64,000 nt of DNA from Sporosarcina sp. ACRSM (GCF_022346545.1 NZ_JAKRNU010000009.1:62001-126000); one strand, 5' to 3'. Counted from the first letter of the stretch, positions 40,713 through 50,095 are shown. The notes: a model not told the origin generated them from the sequence alone. Translations and numbers: made by a program.

Positions 40713-41750
40713 ATGAAGGATTTTTTCAGTAAATTATTGACGGGAATGAGTATCGGTATCGTTGTCGCACTTATCCCAAATGCGTTATTAGGGGAAATTT
40801 TAAAATTACTAATTCCGCACTTCCCCGCCTTACAACATGTGTTTGATATCACTGTTTTTGTCATGAGTTTATTACCTGTCATGATTGGAGTCATGGTGGG
40901 AGTTAACTTTAAATTATCACCCATTCAAACGGCAAGTGTCGGCATTGCGTCGATAGTCGGAAGTGGTGCTGTTGTAAAAACGGCTGATGGATTATTTGCC
41001 CTGAGCGGGATTGGAATTGTCATCAACACCGGACTGACAGCCGCATTGACCGTCTTATTCGTTCAATTTATCGGCAATCGCTTCAAAACTTACTCCATTC
41101 TGTTGATGCCCACATTAAGTATTTTACTACCTGGGATGGTCGGCTATCTGCTCCTCCCATTTGTCAGGGAGTCAACAGGCTTACTCGGCACTGCCATTGA
41201 GCACATCACCACATTGCAACCTGTTGTGATGGGCGCAGCCATTGCCGTCATTTTCGTCCTCATCATGCTATCTCCGATTTCGACAGTAGGTGTAGCTACG
41301 GTCATCATGCTTTCGGGTATCGGATCAGGAGCTGCCAACCTTGGCCTTGTTGCTACCGGTGTCGGATTTGCGATTGCCAGCTACAAGGCAAACAACTTGG
41401 GAACAGCCCTTGCTCACGTGATCGGTTCGCCTAAGATCCAGATGAGAAACTTCTTCATGAAACCGAAAATCGCCTTTCCAATGCTTATTACAGCAGCAAT
41501 TCTTGGTGCGTTGGCTGGGGTCTTAAATATCCAAGGTACGCCATATAGCGCAGGATTTGGTTTGTCTGGTCTTGTTGGACCGTTGAATTACATCAACCTA
41601 GCTGAAGGCGGTTGGACACCGCAAAACATTGCAATTATGCTAAGTACTTTCTTCATATTACCAATCATTTTAAATCTTGGTCTGATCTATATCTTTTCTA
41701 GAAAACTGAAAATGATCAAAGCGGAAGATTACAAATTGGATTTCGACTAA
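40713..41750 (+). CDS. Orphan PTS IIC-type membrane transporter (PTS_EIIC_2 family)
   Basis: 345 residues from the ATG at 40713, chosen because GGAG lies 9 nt upstream; an ATG at 40698 has no site and falls close to the transcription start. About ten hydrophobic segments with GIGIVINTGLTAALTVLFVQ, SPISTVGVATVIMLSGIGSGAANLGL (quoted in parts: SPISTVGVATVI, GSGAANLGL) and a NFFMKPKIAFPM loop, as in the PTS_EIIC_2 family. No IIA or IIB gene is adjacent, so it may partner with a distant PTS protein or act as a facilitator. Preceded by the GATCA array and a strong promoter. Confidence 0.8.
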   Translation: MKDFFSKLLTGMSIGIVVALIPNALLGEILKLLIPHFPALQHVFDITVFVMSLLPVMIGVMVGVNFKLSPIQTASVGIASIVGSGAVVKTADGLFALSGIGIVINTGLTAALTVLFVQFIGNRFKTYSILLMPTLSILLPGMVGYLLLPFVRESTGLLGTAIEHITTLQPVVMGAAIAVIFVLIMLSPISTVGVATVIMLSGIGSGAANLGLVATGVGFAIASYKANNLGTALAHVIGSPKIQMRNFFMKPKIAFPMLITAAILGALAGVLNIQGTPYSAGFGLSGLVGPLNYINLAEGGWTPQNIAIMLSTFFILPIILNLGLIYIFSRKLKMIKAEDYKLDFD

Positions 41751-41764
41751 GCTTGTACAACGCA

Positions 41765-41796
41765 AAATCCCTGATGATTCAACTCATCAGGGATTT
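41765..41796. terminator. Bidirectional terminator after the PTS IIC gene
   Basis: AAATCCCTGATGA pairs with TCATCAGGGATTT; followed by CATTTTTAT on the plus strand. Confidence 0.92.
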
Positions 41797-41808
41797 CATT
41801 TTTATCCA

Positions 41809-42237
41809 TTACATGAATGTTTCTCCATTGTCATGGTTGAACTGCCATTCAATGCCAAACCGATCCTTCAAGCTGCCGTAGCATTTGGTCCAGAAAGTTT
41901 CTTGTAACTCCATTTTGACAGTACCGCCTTCTGCCAATTTCGCGAATACCGTTTTTACTTTCTCCAAATCCTGACTGACAAAAGCGAGGCTAATGTTGTT
42001 CCCTTCAATGAAAGGCATGCCCGGAAATACATCAGAAAACATGACATTGCTTCCTTCAATATTGAGTCGCGTGTGCATGACCAAGTTCTTCGCTTCCTCT
42101 GGCATCACGAATTCCGGGCTAGGCGGCGTCTCCCCGAAAGTCATCATTTGCGGTTTCTCCGTCCCAAAAACTTCTGCATAAAACTCTACTGCTTCGCGGC
42201 AATTGCCATTAAAATTCAGATACACGTCTACAGCCAT
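41809..42237 (-). CDS. VOC-fold protein, PhnB/YjdN-like
   Basis: 142 residues from the ATG at 42237, chosen because GGAGG lies 9 nt upstream; a longer ATG at 42261 reads through that site. The pattern VYLNFNGNCREAVEFYAEVFG at the start (first half VYLNFNGNC) and LEKVKTVFAKLAEGGTVKM later marks the glyoxalase/VOC superfamily, PhnB subgroup. These small dimers often bind metal but many have no known reaction. No functional partner is adjacent. Confidence 0.85.
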   Translation of the reverse strand: MAVDVYLNFNGNCREAVEFYAEVFGTEKPQMMTFGETPPSPEFVMPEEAKNLVMHTRLNIEGSNVMFSDVFPGMPFIEGNNISLAFVSQDLEKVKTVFAKLAEGGTVKMELQETFWTKCYGSLKDRFGIEWQFNHDNGETFM

Positions 42238-42309
42238 CTGCTTTACACCTCCACATTGCATTCTTTTCTATTATTGTATCATTTCATCTTCTTTAATCAT
42301 CGTACCAAA

Positions 42310-43689
42310 CTATTTCACGCTGACATCCAAATAAATCCCTTGCTTCATGGCATGCTGGTTCTTCCCTTTCCATAAAGGATGGACGATCAACATATACTTC
42401 TTCCCCTTCAGTAAAGGCTGTTTTGGGATGACAGTGATGGTTTGATCATTTTTGACATCAATGGTTACAGATTGTTCAACTCCACCCAACTCAATCAATT
42501 GAACGGCGGATGCATCGATGTTTTTCCAGTCCATGGACGTATTCATTTCCACCGTGAATGTTTTTGTGGTCGGAACGTTTACAAGGCTTGGATGCTGTTT
42601 GTAACCCTCCAGCTTTGCCAGCAAATGACTACGATGAGATTGCTCCAGTTCTTCCCCTATTTTCGTGACGTTATCCGGTTTCACACCGGTTTTATCAATC
42701 GACTGACCTCCAGGTGAATAAAAACGGGCAGTCGTCAACTTCAATACACTGCCATCTGTAAAGCTGAACATCGACTGCATTGTTCCTTTTCCATAGCTTG
42801 TCTGTCCGTATAAAGTGGCCGCTTTTTGTTCCTTAACTGCCGCCGCAACCATTTCCGACGCGCTCGCACTATAGGCATTCACCAATAGATGGACGGGCTT
42901 CTGGAATTGATTCAAATACGACTCTGACTTATATACGATAGGCGCTTCGTTCTTTTCTCTCAGTTGAAATGCATTTTTCGCCCTTGGAAAGAATCCCGTA
43001 ATCTCCTGAGCTGCTGTGATAAAACCGCCGCCATTATCTCGCAGATCCAGTATCCAGCCATCCGCCCCAGCGAGTGAAATCATGGCATCATTCACTTCTT
43101 TTGCGGATTCCGTTGAAAAACTGTTCAGACGAATGTAACCAATATCGCCGCCAAGCATAGCAAATTCCACATTCGGCAATGAAATCGCTTGTCGCTTCAA
43201 CTGTTTTGTCAACACTTCTCTGCTTGCTGGACGTTCAATCGTCAGCGTGACCGTTGTATTTTCCTCTCCGGTAATGAGCGTGACGGCTGTCTGTACCGCT
43301 TTGCCGACAACGCTTTTCCCATCGACTTTCGTAATAATGTCTCCCGCTTGAATCCCAGCCTGATCTGCCGGGCCATTCGGAATGACAGATGTCACTTTGA
43401 CCCCTTTTCCATCCTCCTCCAACACGACGCCAATCCCGACAATGCGCTGTTCGATACTGTTGATGAATTGCTCATATTCCTTCGCAGTCATATAGACAGA
43501 ATAGGGATCCAGATGATTCGTAATATCTGTGATGGATCCCTTAGACAACACGGATTCGGGAATATCATCGACATAATAATCACGGACCAGCTCCCGGATA
43601 TCGTCGATCGGTTGAGCAGATGCGGACGATACTTGGAAAAATAAGACAGATAATAATGTGACCAATAGGATTTTAACATTTGTCCTCAC
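42310..43689 (-). CDS. Secreted S41 family C-terminal processing peptidase
   Basis: 459 residues from the GTG at 43689 (AGAGGGG upstream). An ATG at 43725 is in frame but overlaps a TATAAT (43729-43724) that is the probable -10, so it would lie at the transcript start. Signal peptide ends near SASA, then PDZ (about 75-165, GPADQAGIQAGDIITKVDG) and the S41 serine protease core: DLRDNGGG, nucleophile Ser in NAYSASASEMVA, and Lys in TSYGKGTMQ. A C-terminal ~90 residues form an extra beta domain. CtpA-like enzymes degrade or process exported proteins at the membrane surface. Confidence 0.9.
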   Translation of the reverse strand: MRTNVKILLVTLLSVLFFQVSSASAQPIDDIRELVRDYYVDDIPESVLSKGSITDITNHLDPYSVYMTAKEYEQFINSIEQRIVGIGVVLEEDGKGVKVTSVIPNGPADQAGIQAGDIITKVDGKSVVGKAVQTAVTLITGEENTTVTLTIERPASREVLTKQLKRQAISLPNVEFAMLGGDIGYIRLNSFSTESAKEVNDAMISLAGADGWILDLRDNGGGFITAAQEITGFFPRAKNAFQLREKNEAPIVYKSESYLNQFQKPVHLLVNAYSASASEMVAAAVKEQKAATLYGQTSYGKGTMQSMFSFTDGSVLKLTTARFYSPGGQSIDKTGVKPDNVTKIGEELEQSHRSHLLAKLEGYKQHPSLVNVPTTKTFTVEMNTSMDWKNIDASAVQLIELGGVEQSVTIDVKNDQTITVIPKQPLLKGKKYMLIVHPLWKGKNQHAMKQGIYLDVSVK

Positions 43690-43840
43690 AATGGCAATTC
43701 CCCTCTCTTTACAACCTTCTTTCATTATAGCGTTATAGTTCTGAGATTGACTAGATTAATAGAAAATAATGACAAAGCAAAAAATCCCCTCATCCTATGC
43801 ATACAAGATGGGGAGATCGCGTTACTCGTATAAATCAATC

Positions 43841-44110
43841 GCGCCTCGGCATGATTACGTCCAAATTTTGAATTGCGAATCGAACAGCGAAGGGTTCGAT
43901 TTGCCGTATTTCTGCGTTTTTTTGCAGAAATTAAGGCACTTTTGGACGCGGCGACCTTAACCTGAGTTCTTCCAATCAGCAAATCTTTTTGTACTGAAAG
44001 CGAGGCGTCAGCTACAGGGAGTTTGAACTCCCTCTGATTGAAGTGCTTTCTGGCATTCATCCCGCCACTTATGGATGTGGGGGACTTCTACTGAATCAAG
44101 TTAAAGCGCG
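43841..44110. repeat. Multi-hairpin repeat element between ctp-like and thiolase genes
   Basis: Starts GCGCCTCGGCATGATTACG, matching the element at 14581. A series of hairpins follows: AATCGAAC/GTTCGATT (43877-43900), ATTTCTGC/GCAGAAAT (about 43908-43931), AGGGAGTT/AACTCCCT (about 44017-44033) inside CAATCAG/CTGATTG arms, and a GC-rich stem near 44060-44083. The end (CTGAATCAAGTTAAA) resembles ends of transposon-derived elements of Bacillales from memory. No ORF survives. The 427-bp region from 43690 to 44116 otherwise holds only the -10 box at 43724. Confidence 0.55.
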
Positions 44111-44116
44111 GGAAGC

Positions 44117-45298
44117 TTAAGCCTTTTCGATCACCACCGCAATTCCTTGCCCGCCGCCGATACAGAGGCTCGCCACCGCATATTTTCCATTGCGGCGCTT
44201 CAATTCATAAGCTGCCGACAATAAAATCCGTGCTCCACTGGCACCAACCGGATGGCCAAGCGCAATCGCACCGCCATTAACATTTGTTTTCGAGCGATCC
44301 AATTCCAGCTCTTTTTCGACCGCTAAGTACTGGGCCGCAAACGCTTCATTCACCTCAATCAAGTCAATATCCGCAAGCGTGAGCTTCGCCTTTTCCAATG
44401 CTTGTTTAATGGCAGGCACCGGACCAATCCCCATAATCGTCGGATCCACCCCCGCTACGCCCCACGAAACGATGCGCGCTATCGGTTTCAATCCATGTTT
44501 ATGAACGGCTTTTTCACCTGCGACCACAACTGACGCGGCTCCATCGTTAATGCCCGATGCATTTCCCGCCGTCACGCTCCCTTCCTTTTTAAAGGCAGGT
44601 CGAAGCTTAGCCATCACTTCCGCATTGACATCCGGTTTAATATGTTCATCTTTGTCGACAAGCACGGAACCTTTCCGTGTTTTCACTTCCACAGCGACGA
44701 TCTCTTCTGCGAATACACCACTTTCCGCCGCGGCTGCCGCCCGTTGATTGGATTCGATAGCAAAGGCATCTTGTTCTTCACGTGAAATCGCATATTGGTC
44801 CACTAATTTTTCAGCTGTCATCCCCATGCCGCTCCCGGTATACTCGTCTGTCAATGTCGCAGACAACATATCTTCAAACTGCAAATTACCCAATTTCGAG
44901 CCGCCAAATCGCTGTTCAAAATTGGCATACGGCGCTTGCGACATATTTTCCGCACCACCTGCTAAGACGATATCCGCTTCGCCCAGGACAATATGTTGTG
45001 CGGCTGTTACAACGGATTGCATGCCGGATCCGCAAAGCCGGTTCAATGTCAACGCAGGCACTTCTTGCGGAATGCCTGCTTTCAATCCGATATGTCGTGC
45101 TAGATAAGCCGCATTCGTCCCCGTATGAATGACATTGCCATAAATGACATGATCCACTTGTTCCGGTTGCACATTCGAACGCTTTAATGCTTCGACCGCC
45201 GTGACCGTACCCAATTTCATCGCATCCACCTTGGCGAATGATCCCCCAAATGCAGTAAAAGCTGTTCTTGCCCCATCTATAATGTATACGTTTGACAT
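44117..45298 (-). CDS. Acetyl-CoA C-acyltransferase (thiolase)
   Basis: 393 residues, the standard tetrameric thiolase length, ATG behind AAAGGGGAA. Catalytic residues are intact: Cys89 in NRLCGSGMQS, His in ALGHPVGASGAR, and the second Cys in SLCIGGGQGIA. It condenses or cleaves acyl-CoA in beta-oxidation or acetoacetyl-CoA formation. A short remnant of an enoyl-CoA hydratase-like gene ends just upstream in the same orientation, hinting at a former fatty-acid operon. Confidence 0.95.
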   Translation of the reverse strand: MSNVYIIDGARTAFTAFGGSFAKVDAMKLGTVTAVEALKRSNVQPEQVDHVIYGNVIHTGTNAAYLARHIGLKAGIPQEVPALTLNRLCGSGMQSVVTAAQHIVLGEADIVLAGGAENMSQAPYANFEQRFGGSKLGNLQFEDMLSATLTDEYTGSGMGMTAEKLVDQYAISREEQDAFAIESNQRAAAAAESGVFAEEIVAVEVKTRKGSVLVDKDEHIKPDVNAEVMAKLRPAFKKEGSVTAGNASGINDGAASVVVAGEKAVHKHGLKPIARIVSWGVAGVDPTIMGIGPVPAIKQALEKAKLTLADIDLIEVNEAFAAQYLAVEKELELDRSKTNVNGGAIALGHPVGASGARILLSAAYELKRRNGKYAVASLCIGGGQGIAVVIEKA

Positions 45299-45320
45299 TC
45301 AGTCATTTCCCCTTTCCAAT

Positions 45321-45389
45321 CTATTGCGGCCGGTTCATCATAATATAACCGATTGGACCTTGAACTTCGATTTTCACTAACTCTTCCAT
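45321..45389 (-). pseudogene. Remnant of an enoyl-CoA hydratase gene (N-terminal 22 codons)
   Basis: Minus-strand ATG at 45389 reads MEELVKIEVQGPIGYIMMNR followed by PQ and a TAG at 45321. This is the typical start of crotonase-family enzymes, which continue RP-x-x-LNA. Reading stops exactly where that motif should continue, and 22 bp later the thiolase begins, so the body of the gene seems to have been deleted. It could by chance be a leader peptide. The remainder of the 308-bp gap (45390-45606) shows no gene. Confidence 0.5.
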
Positions 45390-45606
45390 TTCCACTAGAT
45401 TTCCCAAGAATCTTCCCCCTCATCGATTGCAAACCGTGCATCCAGTTCAGCTTATTCTTCTATATTATTTAATAATTCTAGTAACTATAATCAAATCCTT
45501 CTTTTCTAAAGGGAATACAATCATTAATAAGCCCACGCTCTTCTTGTTTCTACAAAGCATGCATACAGTGAATTAGGCAGATCCCAAACAAACGAGGAGG
45601 ACATCT

Positions 45607-46356
45607 ATGTTAAAATGCATTGATTGTGGCTATGAGCAGCCAACAGGGAAATTTTGCGGTGATTGTGGAAGCAAATTCGAAGAGTCGAATGTTCTACATA
45701 ATCCCCGCCGGGCTACAACCGTCCCAGCCAAAACAAACGTCCATGTCGAACAGTTGATTGTCCAAGCGAAAGCGTACCGTTCATATTTCCTCCGCCAATT
45801 AAAAAAGCCCGCACTCGCCTATGAACATGGCGAAGCCGGGATTGCAAACGGCCTGATCAGTATGCTGTTACTTGGTATTTTAGTGACACTGTCCCTCTTT
45901 ACGGCTTTACGCCAAAGTCTCGCCAATGGATTCCTTTCGTTTTTCGGCGGTGCATTCATCTTTACATTATTAGCCATCACCATCGCACTCATCGCCCTAT
46001 ACGTCACCACTTCATCGCTCGGTCCACAACAATCCATTAAAACCATACTCAGCTTATATGGAGCCCACTTACCCCCTCTTCTTATCGGTGCAACAGCTTC
46101 CTTCCTATTAATGATCATCAAATCCTACACCTATGGACATTTATTGCTCAGTCTTGTTTTTCTCTTTGCCATCTTGTTAGTGCCGCTTTACCTACTGAGC
46201 GCTTTAATCCTGAAAAACCCAACAACAATTGATCCGTTCTATATTTTCATCGTCTACTTGCTCGCTTATTCCATCCTCTTCAGTCTGTTCTTTATACTGA
46301 TTGCCGATTCAGCAATCGGTAGGTATGTTAGTGAGCTGCTGTATTGGTTTGTCTAA
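45607..46356 (+). CDS. Zinc-ribbon membrane protein of unknown function
   Basis: 249 residues, ATG behind GAGGAGG. N-terminal zinc ribbon with CIDCGYEQPTGKFCGDCG (Cys4, CxxC pairs), a ~60-residue soluble linker, then five or six membrane helices (about 85-249). This 'double zinc ribbon plus multi-TM' layout is common in Bacillales (YvbJ/DUF6574-like proteins), mostly of unknown role. It is a monocistronic gene convergent with galM. Confidence 0.75.
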   Translation: MLKCIDCGYEQPTGKFCGDCGSKFEESNVLHNPRRATTVPAKTNVHVEQLIVQAKAYRSYFLRQLKKPALAYEHGEAGIANGLISMLLLGILVTLSLFTALRQSLANGFLSFFGGAFIFTLLAITIALIALYVTTSSLGPQQSIKTILSLYGAHLPPLLIGATASFLLMIIKSYTYGHLLLSLVFLFAILLVPLYLLSALILKNPTTIDPFYIFIVYLLAYSILFSLFFILIADSAIGRYVSELLYWFV

Positions 46357-46361
46357 AACGA

Positions 46362-46402
46362 TAACAACCTCCCGATCGTCTGGCTGATCGGGAGGTTGTT
46401 TG
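46362..46402. terminator. Bidirectional terminator at the end of the xylose operon
   Basis: AACAACCTCCCGATC pairs with GATCGGGAGGTTGTT around an 8-nt loop, between convergent genes. Confidence 0.93.
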
Positions 46403-46412
46403 TTGGTTTAAC

Positions 46413-47459
46413 CTATATTGTAAGAAAAGTATACTTCGTCATTGATTCGTATACTTCACCCACATCTAAGATGGATGAATGGAATTGAGGGTGCTTGATG
46501 GAATCAGGCGGTGCCTGCGTTTCTAAACATAACCCTAAATGATTTTGCGCCTTTTTACCTCTGATTGTATAGTCGCCTTCCAATTTGTTTCCTGTATATA
46601 CAATAACAGCAGGTTCGGTTGTCTCTACCACAAGTTTTCTACCACTTTTATGATCTTTTAAGACAATTTCTTGATGCTGATTTTCATTCAGTAAAAAAGG
46701 ATGGTCATAACCATTGGTCGCCAATACAGTTTGTGGATGTGTGGATTTAACGCCATCGCGAACCGCTCTTCCTTTTTGAAAATCAAAAACCGTTTGCTCC
46801 ACCGCCAGTACTTTCCCGGTCGGAAGCAATTCTTCATTCAATTCGATAAATTGACGGCTACTGATCTTTAATTCATGATCTAAAATAGATCTTTTTAAGT
46901 CGCCACTTAAGTTGAAATAGGTATGGTTGGTCGGATTCAATATTGTTTTTTTGTCCGAAGTCCCCCAGTAAGAGATGATCAGCTCGTTATCAACTGTAAT
47001 GGTGTACGTCATTTTTATTTCAAGATTTCCGGGATAGCCTTCTTCCCCATCAGGGCTTACATAAGAAAATATAATGCTGATTTCATTTTCTTTTTCAATT
47101 ACCGTTGAATCCCAAAGCACTTGACTGAATCCCTTATACCCACCGTGTAGATGATGATTGTTTTCATTTGTAGTGATCCGATAGTCATTTCTGTCTAAAT
47201 AGACAACTCCATTCTTAATGCGCCCCGCAAATCGCCCGACCACTGCCCCAATATAATGAGGGTTGTTGTGATATTCTCCCAACGTATCAAATCCCAATAC
47301 AACATTTTCTATTTTCCCTTCACGATCGGGAGTCCTAATTTCCGTAATGATGCCCCCATAATCCAGACAAGAGAGCTCGAATCCTCTTTGGTTCTTAACG
47401 GTATATAAAAACACTGGCTGTTTGTCTATCATGCCAAACAACTTCTTTTTCACTTCCAC
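46413..47459 (-). CDS. galM: Aldose 1-epimerase
   Basis: About 348 residues from a GTG at 47459; another GTG at 47453 and an ATG at 47483 are possible, the ATG lacking a ribosome binding site. Interconverts alpha and beta anomers of aldoses. Family motifs: GAVVGRFAGRI, NNHHLHGGYKGFSQVLWD (HHLHGG carries a catalytic His), NPTNHTYFNLSG and the catalytic Glu region CLETQAPPDS. Last gene of the xylose operon, where it would speed formation of the anomer XylA uses. Confidence 0.92.
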   Translation of the reverse strand: MEVKKKLFGMIDKQPVFLYTVKNQRGFELSCLDYGGIITEIRTPDREGKIENVVLGFDTLGEYHNNPHYIGAVVGRFAGRIKNGVVYLDRNDYRITTNENNHHLHGGYKGFSQVLWDSTVIEKENEISIIFSYVSPDGEEGYPGNLEIKMTYTITVDNELIISYWGTSDKKTILNPTNHTYFNLSGDLKRSILDHELKISSRQFIELNEELLPTGKVLAVEQTVFDFQKGRAVRDGVKSTHPQTVLATNGYDHPFLLNENQHQEIVLKDHKSGRKLVVETTEPAVIVYTGNKLEGDYTIRGKKAQNHLGLCLETQAPPDSIKHPQFHSSILDVGEVYESMTKYTFLTI

Positions 47460-47495
47460 TGCCAGCCGCCATCCTTTCAACATAAAACAAAAAAG

Positions 47496-48494
47496 TCATG
47501 ATTGGTTGATTTCAACAGGTTGGCCGGTTTGAATGGATTGGTAGCAAGCTTCGATTACTTGCATGTTACGGATAGTAGATTGTCCTGTAATCGCAGGGCT
47601 TGAATCATTAAGAATTGCCTCGGAAAAATGCTCAATTTCCAGTCGATAAATATCGCCCTCGATATTTTCTTCTCGCGTCACGCCGTCACTTTGGATAAGA
47701 AGCGAACCATTTCCACCATTCACGTCCGGCCGGAATGCTAAAGAAACCTTAATTGTCCCCTTCGTTCCAACAACTTCATATTCATTGCGTGCAGCCATAT
47801 CAAAGCTGCAGTCGAAAATTGCCGTCACGCCATTAGCCATTTTCATATAGCCATAAGTACTAATGTCCACGCCGGCTTCAGCGTCAAACGATGCCAAGGC
47901 CTGCACTTCTATAGGTTCTGCATCTGTTAAATAACGGGTCACATGGATTGTGTAACAGCCAAGGTCATATAAGCTACCTCCCCCCATCGCCTTGTCCATT
48001 CGGATATCTTTAGCCCGATTCTCCAAATAAAAGGAATGACTGGATTTAATAAGCTTCACCTCACCAATTTCTCCGGATGCAATAACCTCTTTCACCCGTG
48101 CATGCTGCGGATGCAATTGGTACATGAACCCTTCCATGAATTTCACATTGTGATCATGGCATAGTTCTACCATTTCAGCAGCTTCCGAAGCGGACAGTGC
48201 TGCCGGCTTCTCACAAAGGATATGTTTCCCTTGTTCAGCCGCTTTGACTACCCATTCTTTATGCAGATGATTTGGAAGAGGAATATAGATCGCATCGATT
48301 GTCGGATCATGCAATAATTCCTCGTAGCTTTCATATGCTTTCGGGACTTTTAGCTTCGAAGCCACTGCATGAACCTTACTTCCCCGGCTTGCCATTGCAA
48401 TCAGCTCTGCATTTTCGGCGCGAACAATCGCTGGAATCACTTGCGTTTGAGCGATATTTGCCGTACTTAGAACGCCCCAACGGATTTTTTTCAT
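47496..48494 (-). CDS. Gfo/Idh/MocA family NAD(P)-dependent dehydrogenase, xylose-dehydrogenase-like
   Basis: 332 residues. N-terminal Rossmann domain (RWGVLSTANIAQTQVIPAI), the family EKP motif in ILCEKPAALS, and the C-terminal beta domain with GGGSLYDLGCYTIH. The STANIA start is shared with glucose-fructose oxidoreductase and dimeric xylose dehydrogenases. It lies 15 bp after xylB, so it is co-transcribed with xylose genes, perhaps providing an oxidative side route or acting on another pentose. Confidence 0.85.
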   Translation of the reverse strand: MKKIRWGVLSTANIAQTQVIPAIVRAENAELIAMASRGSKVHAVASKLKVPKAYESYEELLHDPTIDAIYIPLPNHLHKEWVVKAAEQGKHILCEKPAALSASEAAEMVELCHDHNVKFMEGFMYQLHPQHARVKEVIASGEIGEVKLIKSSHSFYLENRAKDIRMDKAMGGGSLYDLGCYTIHVTRYLTDAEPIEVQALASFDAEAGVDISTYGYMKMANGVTAIFDCSFDMAARNEYEVVGTKGTIKVSLAFRPDVNGGNGSLLIQSDGVTREENIEGDIYRLEIEHFSEAILNDSSPAITGQSTIRNMQVIEACYQSIQTGQPVEINQS

Positions 48495-48509
48495 TGTCCC
48501 TTTCCCCCT

Positions 48510-50009
48510 CTATTTTCTAAATGGCTTTAGCTCCTCATTTAGCGCTTTCGTTTGTGCGTAGACTTGTTTATAAATCGTAAATAATGCGTGATACTTTTTC
48601 ACATTTTCTTTAATCGGTGTATAGGATGACGCTGTTTTAAGAAATAGCTCTGCGCATTGTTCCAATGAATCAAACCAGCCACAGCCATATGCTGCCAACA
48701 TGGCTGCCCCCATACCGGGTCCTTGCTCACTGGATAACTTGATGATATTTGCATTAAAAATATCCGCCTGCATTTGTAACCACGCTTCATTTTTCGCGCC
48801 ACCACCAATGGAGATGATTGTATCGATGGTCTTGCCACTTTCCCTAAAGAGATGAATGGATTCATTCAATGAAAAAGTGATGCCTTCCAAGATTGCCCGG
48901 ACAAAATCTTTCTGCGTATGGGAAGTGTCCATTCCGATAAAGCTGGCTCGAATTGTGGCGTCCGCATGAGGTGTCCTCTCCCCGACTAAATATGGGGTGA
49001 AAAGTAAACCGTTTGCACCGATCGGTACCTGATCTATATCCGCAAGCAACTCATCGAAATTTTCGTTCTTCGCAAAGACATTCCGGAACCATTCGAGGCT
49101 ATGTCCGGCAGCTAACGTCACGCCCATCGTGTAAAAAGCTTGTTCCTTTCCATGATTAAAAAAGTGAACTTTTCCTGCAAAATCGCGCCCCTTATTTTCC
49201 TCATAAGAAAGGATGACCCCAGAAGTTCCAATACTGCACAACGTTTTCCCACTCGATAAAATCCCTGCACCAATGGCACCGCATGCATTATCCGCACCGC
49301 CGGCAAATACTTTTGTCGCTGGGTCAAGTCCCGTTTCCTTTGCATATTCGGATGTGATGTTCCCGACATAGTCATGCGATTCGAGTAATGGTGGACAAAT
49401 GGATGGATGGATACCGAATTGTTCACACATCTCCTGACTCCACATTTTTTCCCCGACGTCGAGCAATAGAGTTCCTGCCGCATCTGAATACTCGCTATGT
49501 ATCTTCTCAGTCATCCGATACCGTACATAATCTTTTGGAAGCATGAAGTGGGCAACTTGTTCAAAAACCTCCGGTTCATACTCTTGCACCCATAGCAGTT
49601 TGGGCAACGTGAAGCCTTCCAAAGCGGGATTTTTCGTGATGTCGAGCAACTTCCCCTTGCCGACAACTTCATAGATTCTTTGGCATTGTTCCGTTGTCCG
49701 CGTGTCATTCCAAAGAATGGAATTGCGCAGTAGCTTTTGCTCTTGATCCATTAAAACAAGACCATGCATTTGACCTGAAAAGCTGATTCCTTCAATATCT
49801 TGAGAATTTCCTTCCAATTGCTGTACCAGTTCCGAAAGAGCTTCTGCTGTTTTTTGGACCCATCGCTCAGGATCTTGTTCACTATAGCCAGATTTCTCCT
49901 GTATGAGTGGATAGGCTTTCGTGATTTCCTGACATACATCGCCCAACTGATTGACCAATAGAACCTTTACTGCACTCGTTCCCAAATCGATGCCAATGAC
50001 ATATTTCAT
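48510..50009 (-). CDS. xylB: Xylulokinase
   Basis: 499 residues from the ATG at 50009 (MKYVIGIDLGTSAVK) with GATGAGGGTG upstream; a longer ATG at 50045 is rejected. FGGY kinase: IDLGTSAVKVLL phosphate loop, FSGQMHGLVLMD, GGADNACGAIGAG and GGGAKNEAWLQMQADI motifs. Phosphorylates D-xylulose from XylA. Separated from xylA by a short stem-loop. Confidence 0.96.
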   Translation of the reverse strand: MKYVIGIDLGTSAVKVLLVNQLGDVCQEITKAYPLIQEKSGYSEQDPERWVQKTAEALSELVQQLEGNSQDIEGISFSGQMHGLVLMDQEQKLLRNSILWNDTRTTEQCQRIYEVVGKGKLLDITKNPALEGFTLPKLLWVQEYEPEVFEQVAHFMLPKDYVRYRMTEKIHSEYSDAAGTLLLDVGEKMWSQEMCEQFGIHPSICPPLLESHDYVGNITSEYAKETGLDPATKVFAGGADNACGAIGAGILSSGKTLCSIGTSGVILSYEENKGRDFAGKVHFFNHGKEQAFYTMGVTLAAGHSLEWFRNVFAKNENFDELLADIDQVPIGANGLLFTPYLVGERTPHADATIRASFIGMDTSHTQKDFVRAILEGITFSLNESIHLFRESGKTIDTIISIGGGAKNEAWLQMQADIFNANIIKLSSEQGPGMGAAMLAAYGCGWFDSLEQCAELFLKTASSYTPIKENVKKYHALFTIYKQVYAQTKALNEELKPFRK

Positions 50010-50044
50010 GACTTCACCCTCATCTACTTTAGATAAAAAGGACA

Positions 50045-50073
50045 TACTAGAAGTCTATAATCTGATTCTAGTA
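50045..50073 (-). other. Stem-loop between xylA and xylB
   Basis: TACTAGAA/TTCTAGTA inverted repeat (8 bp arms, 13-nt loop), no U-run. Possibly an mRNA-stability or partial attenuation element within the operon. Confidence 0.5.
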
Positions 50074-50095
50074 CATCCTTAGTTTCAACCAATCA

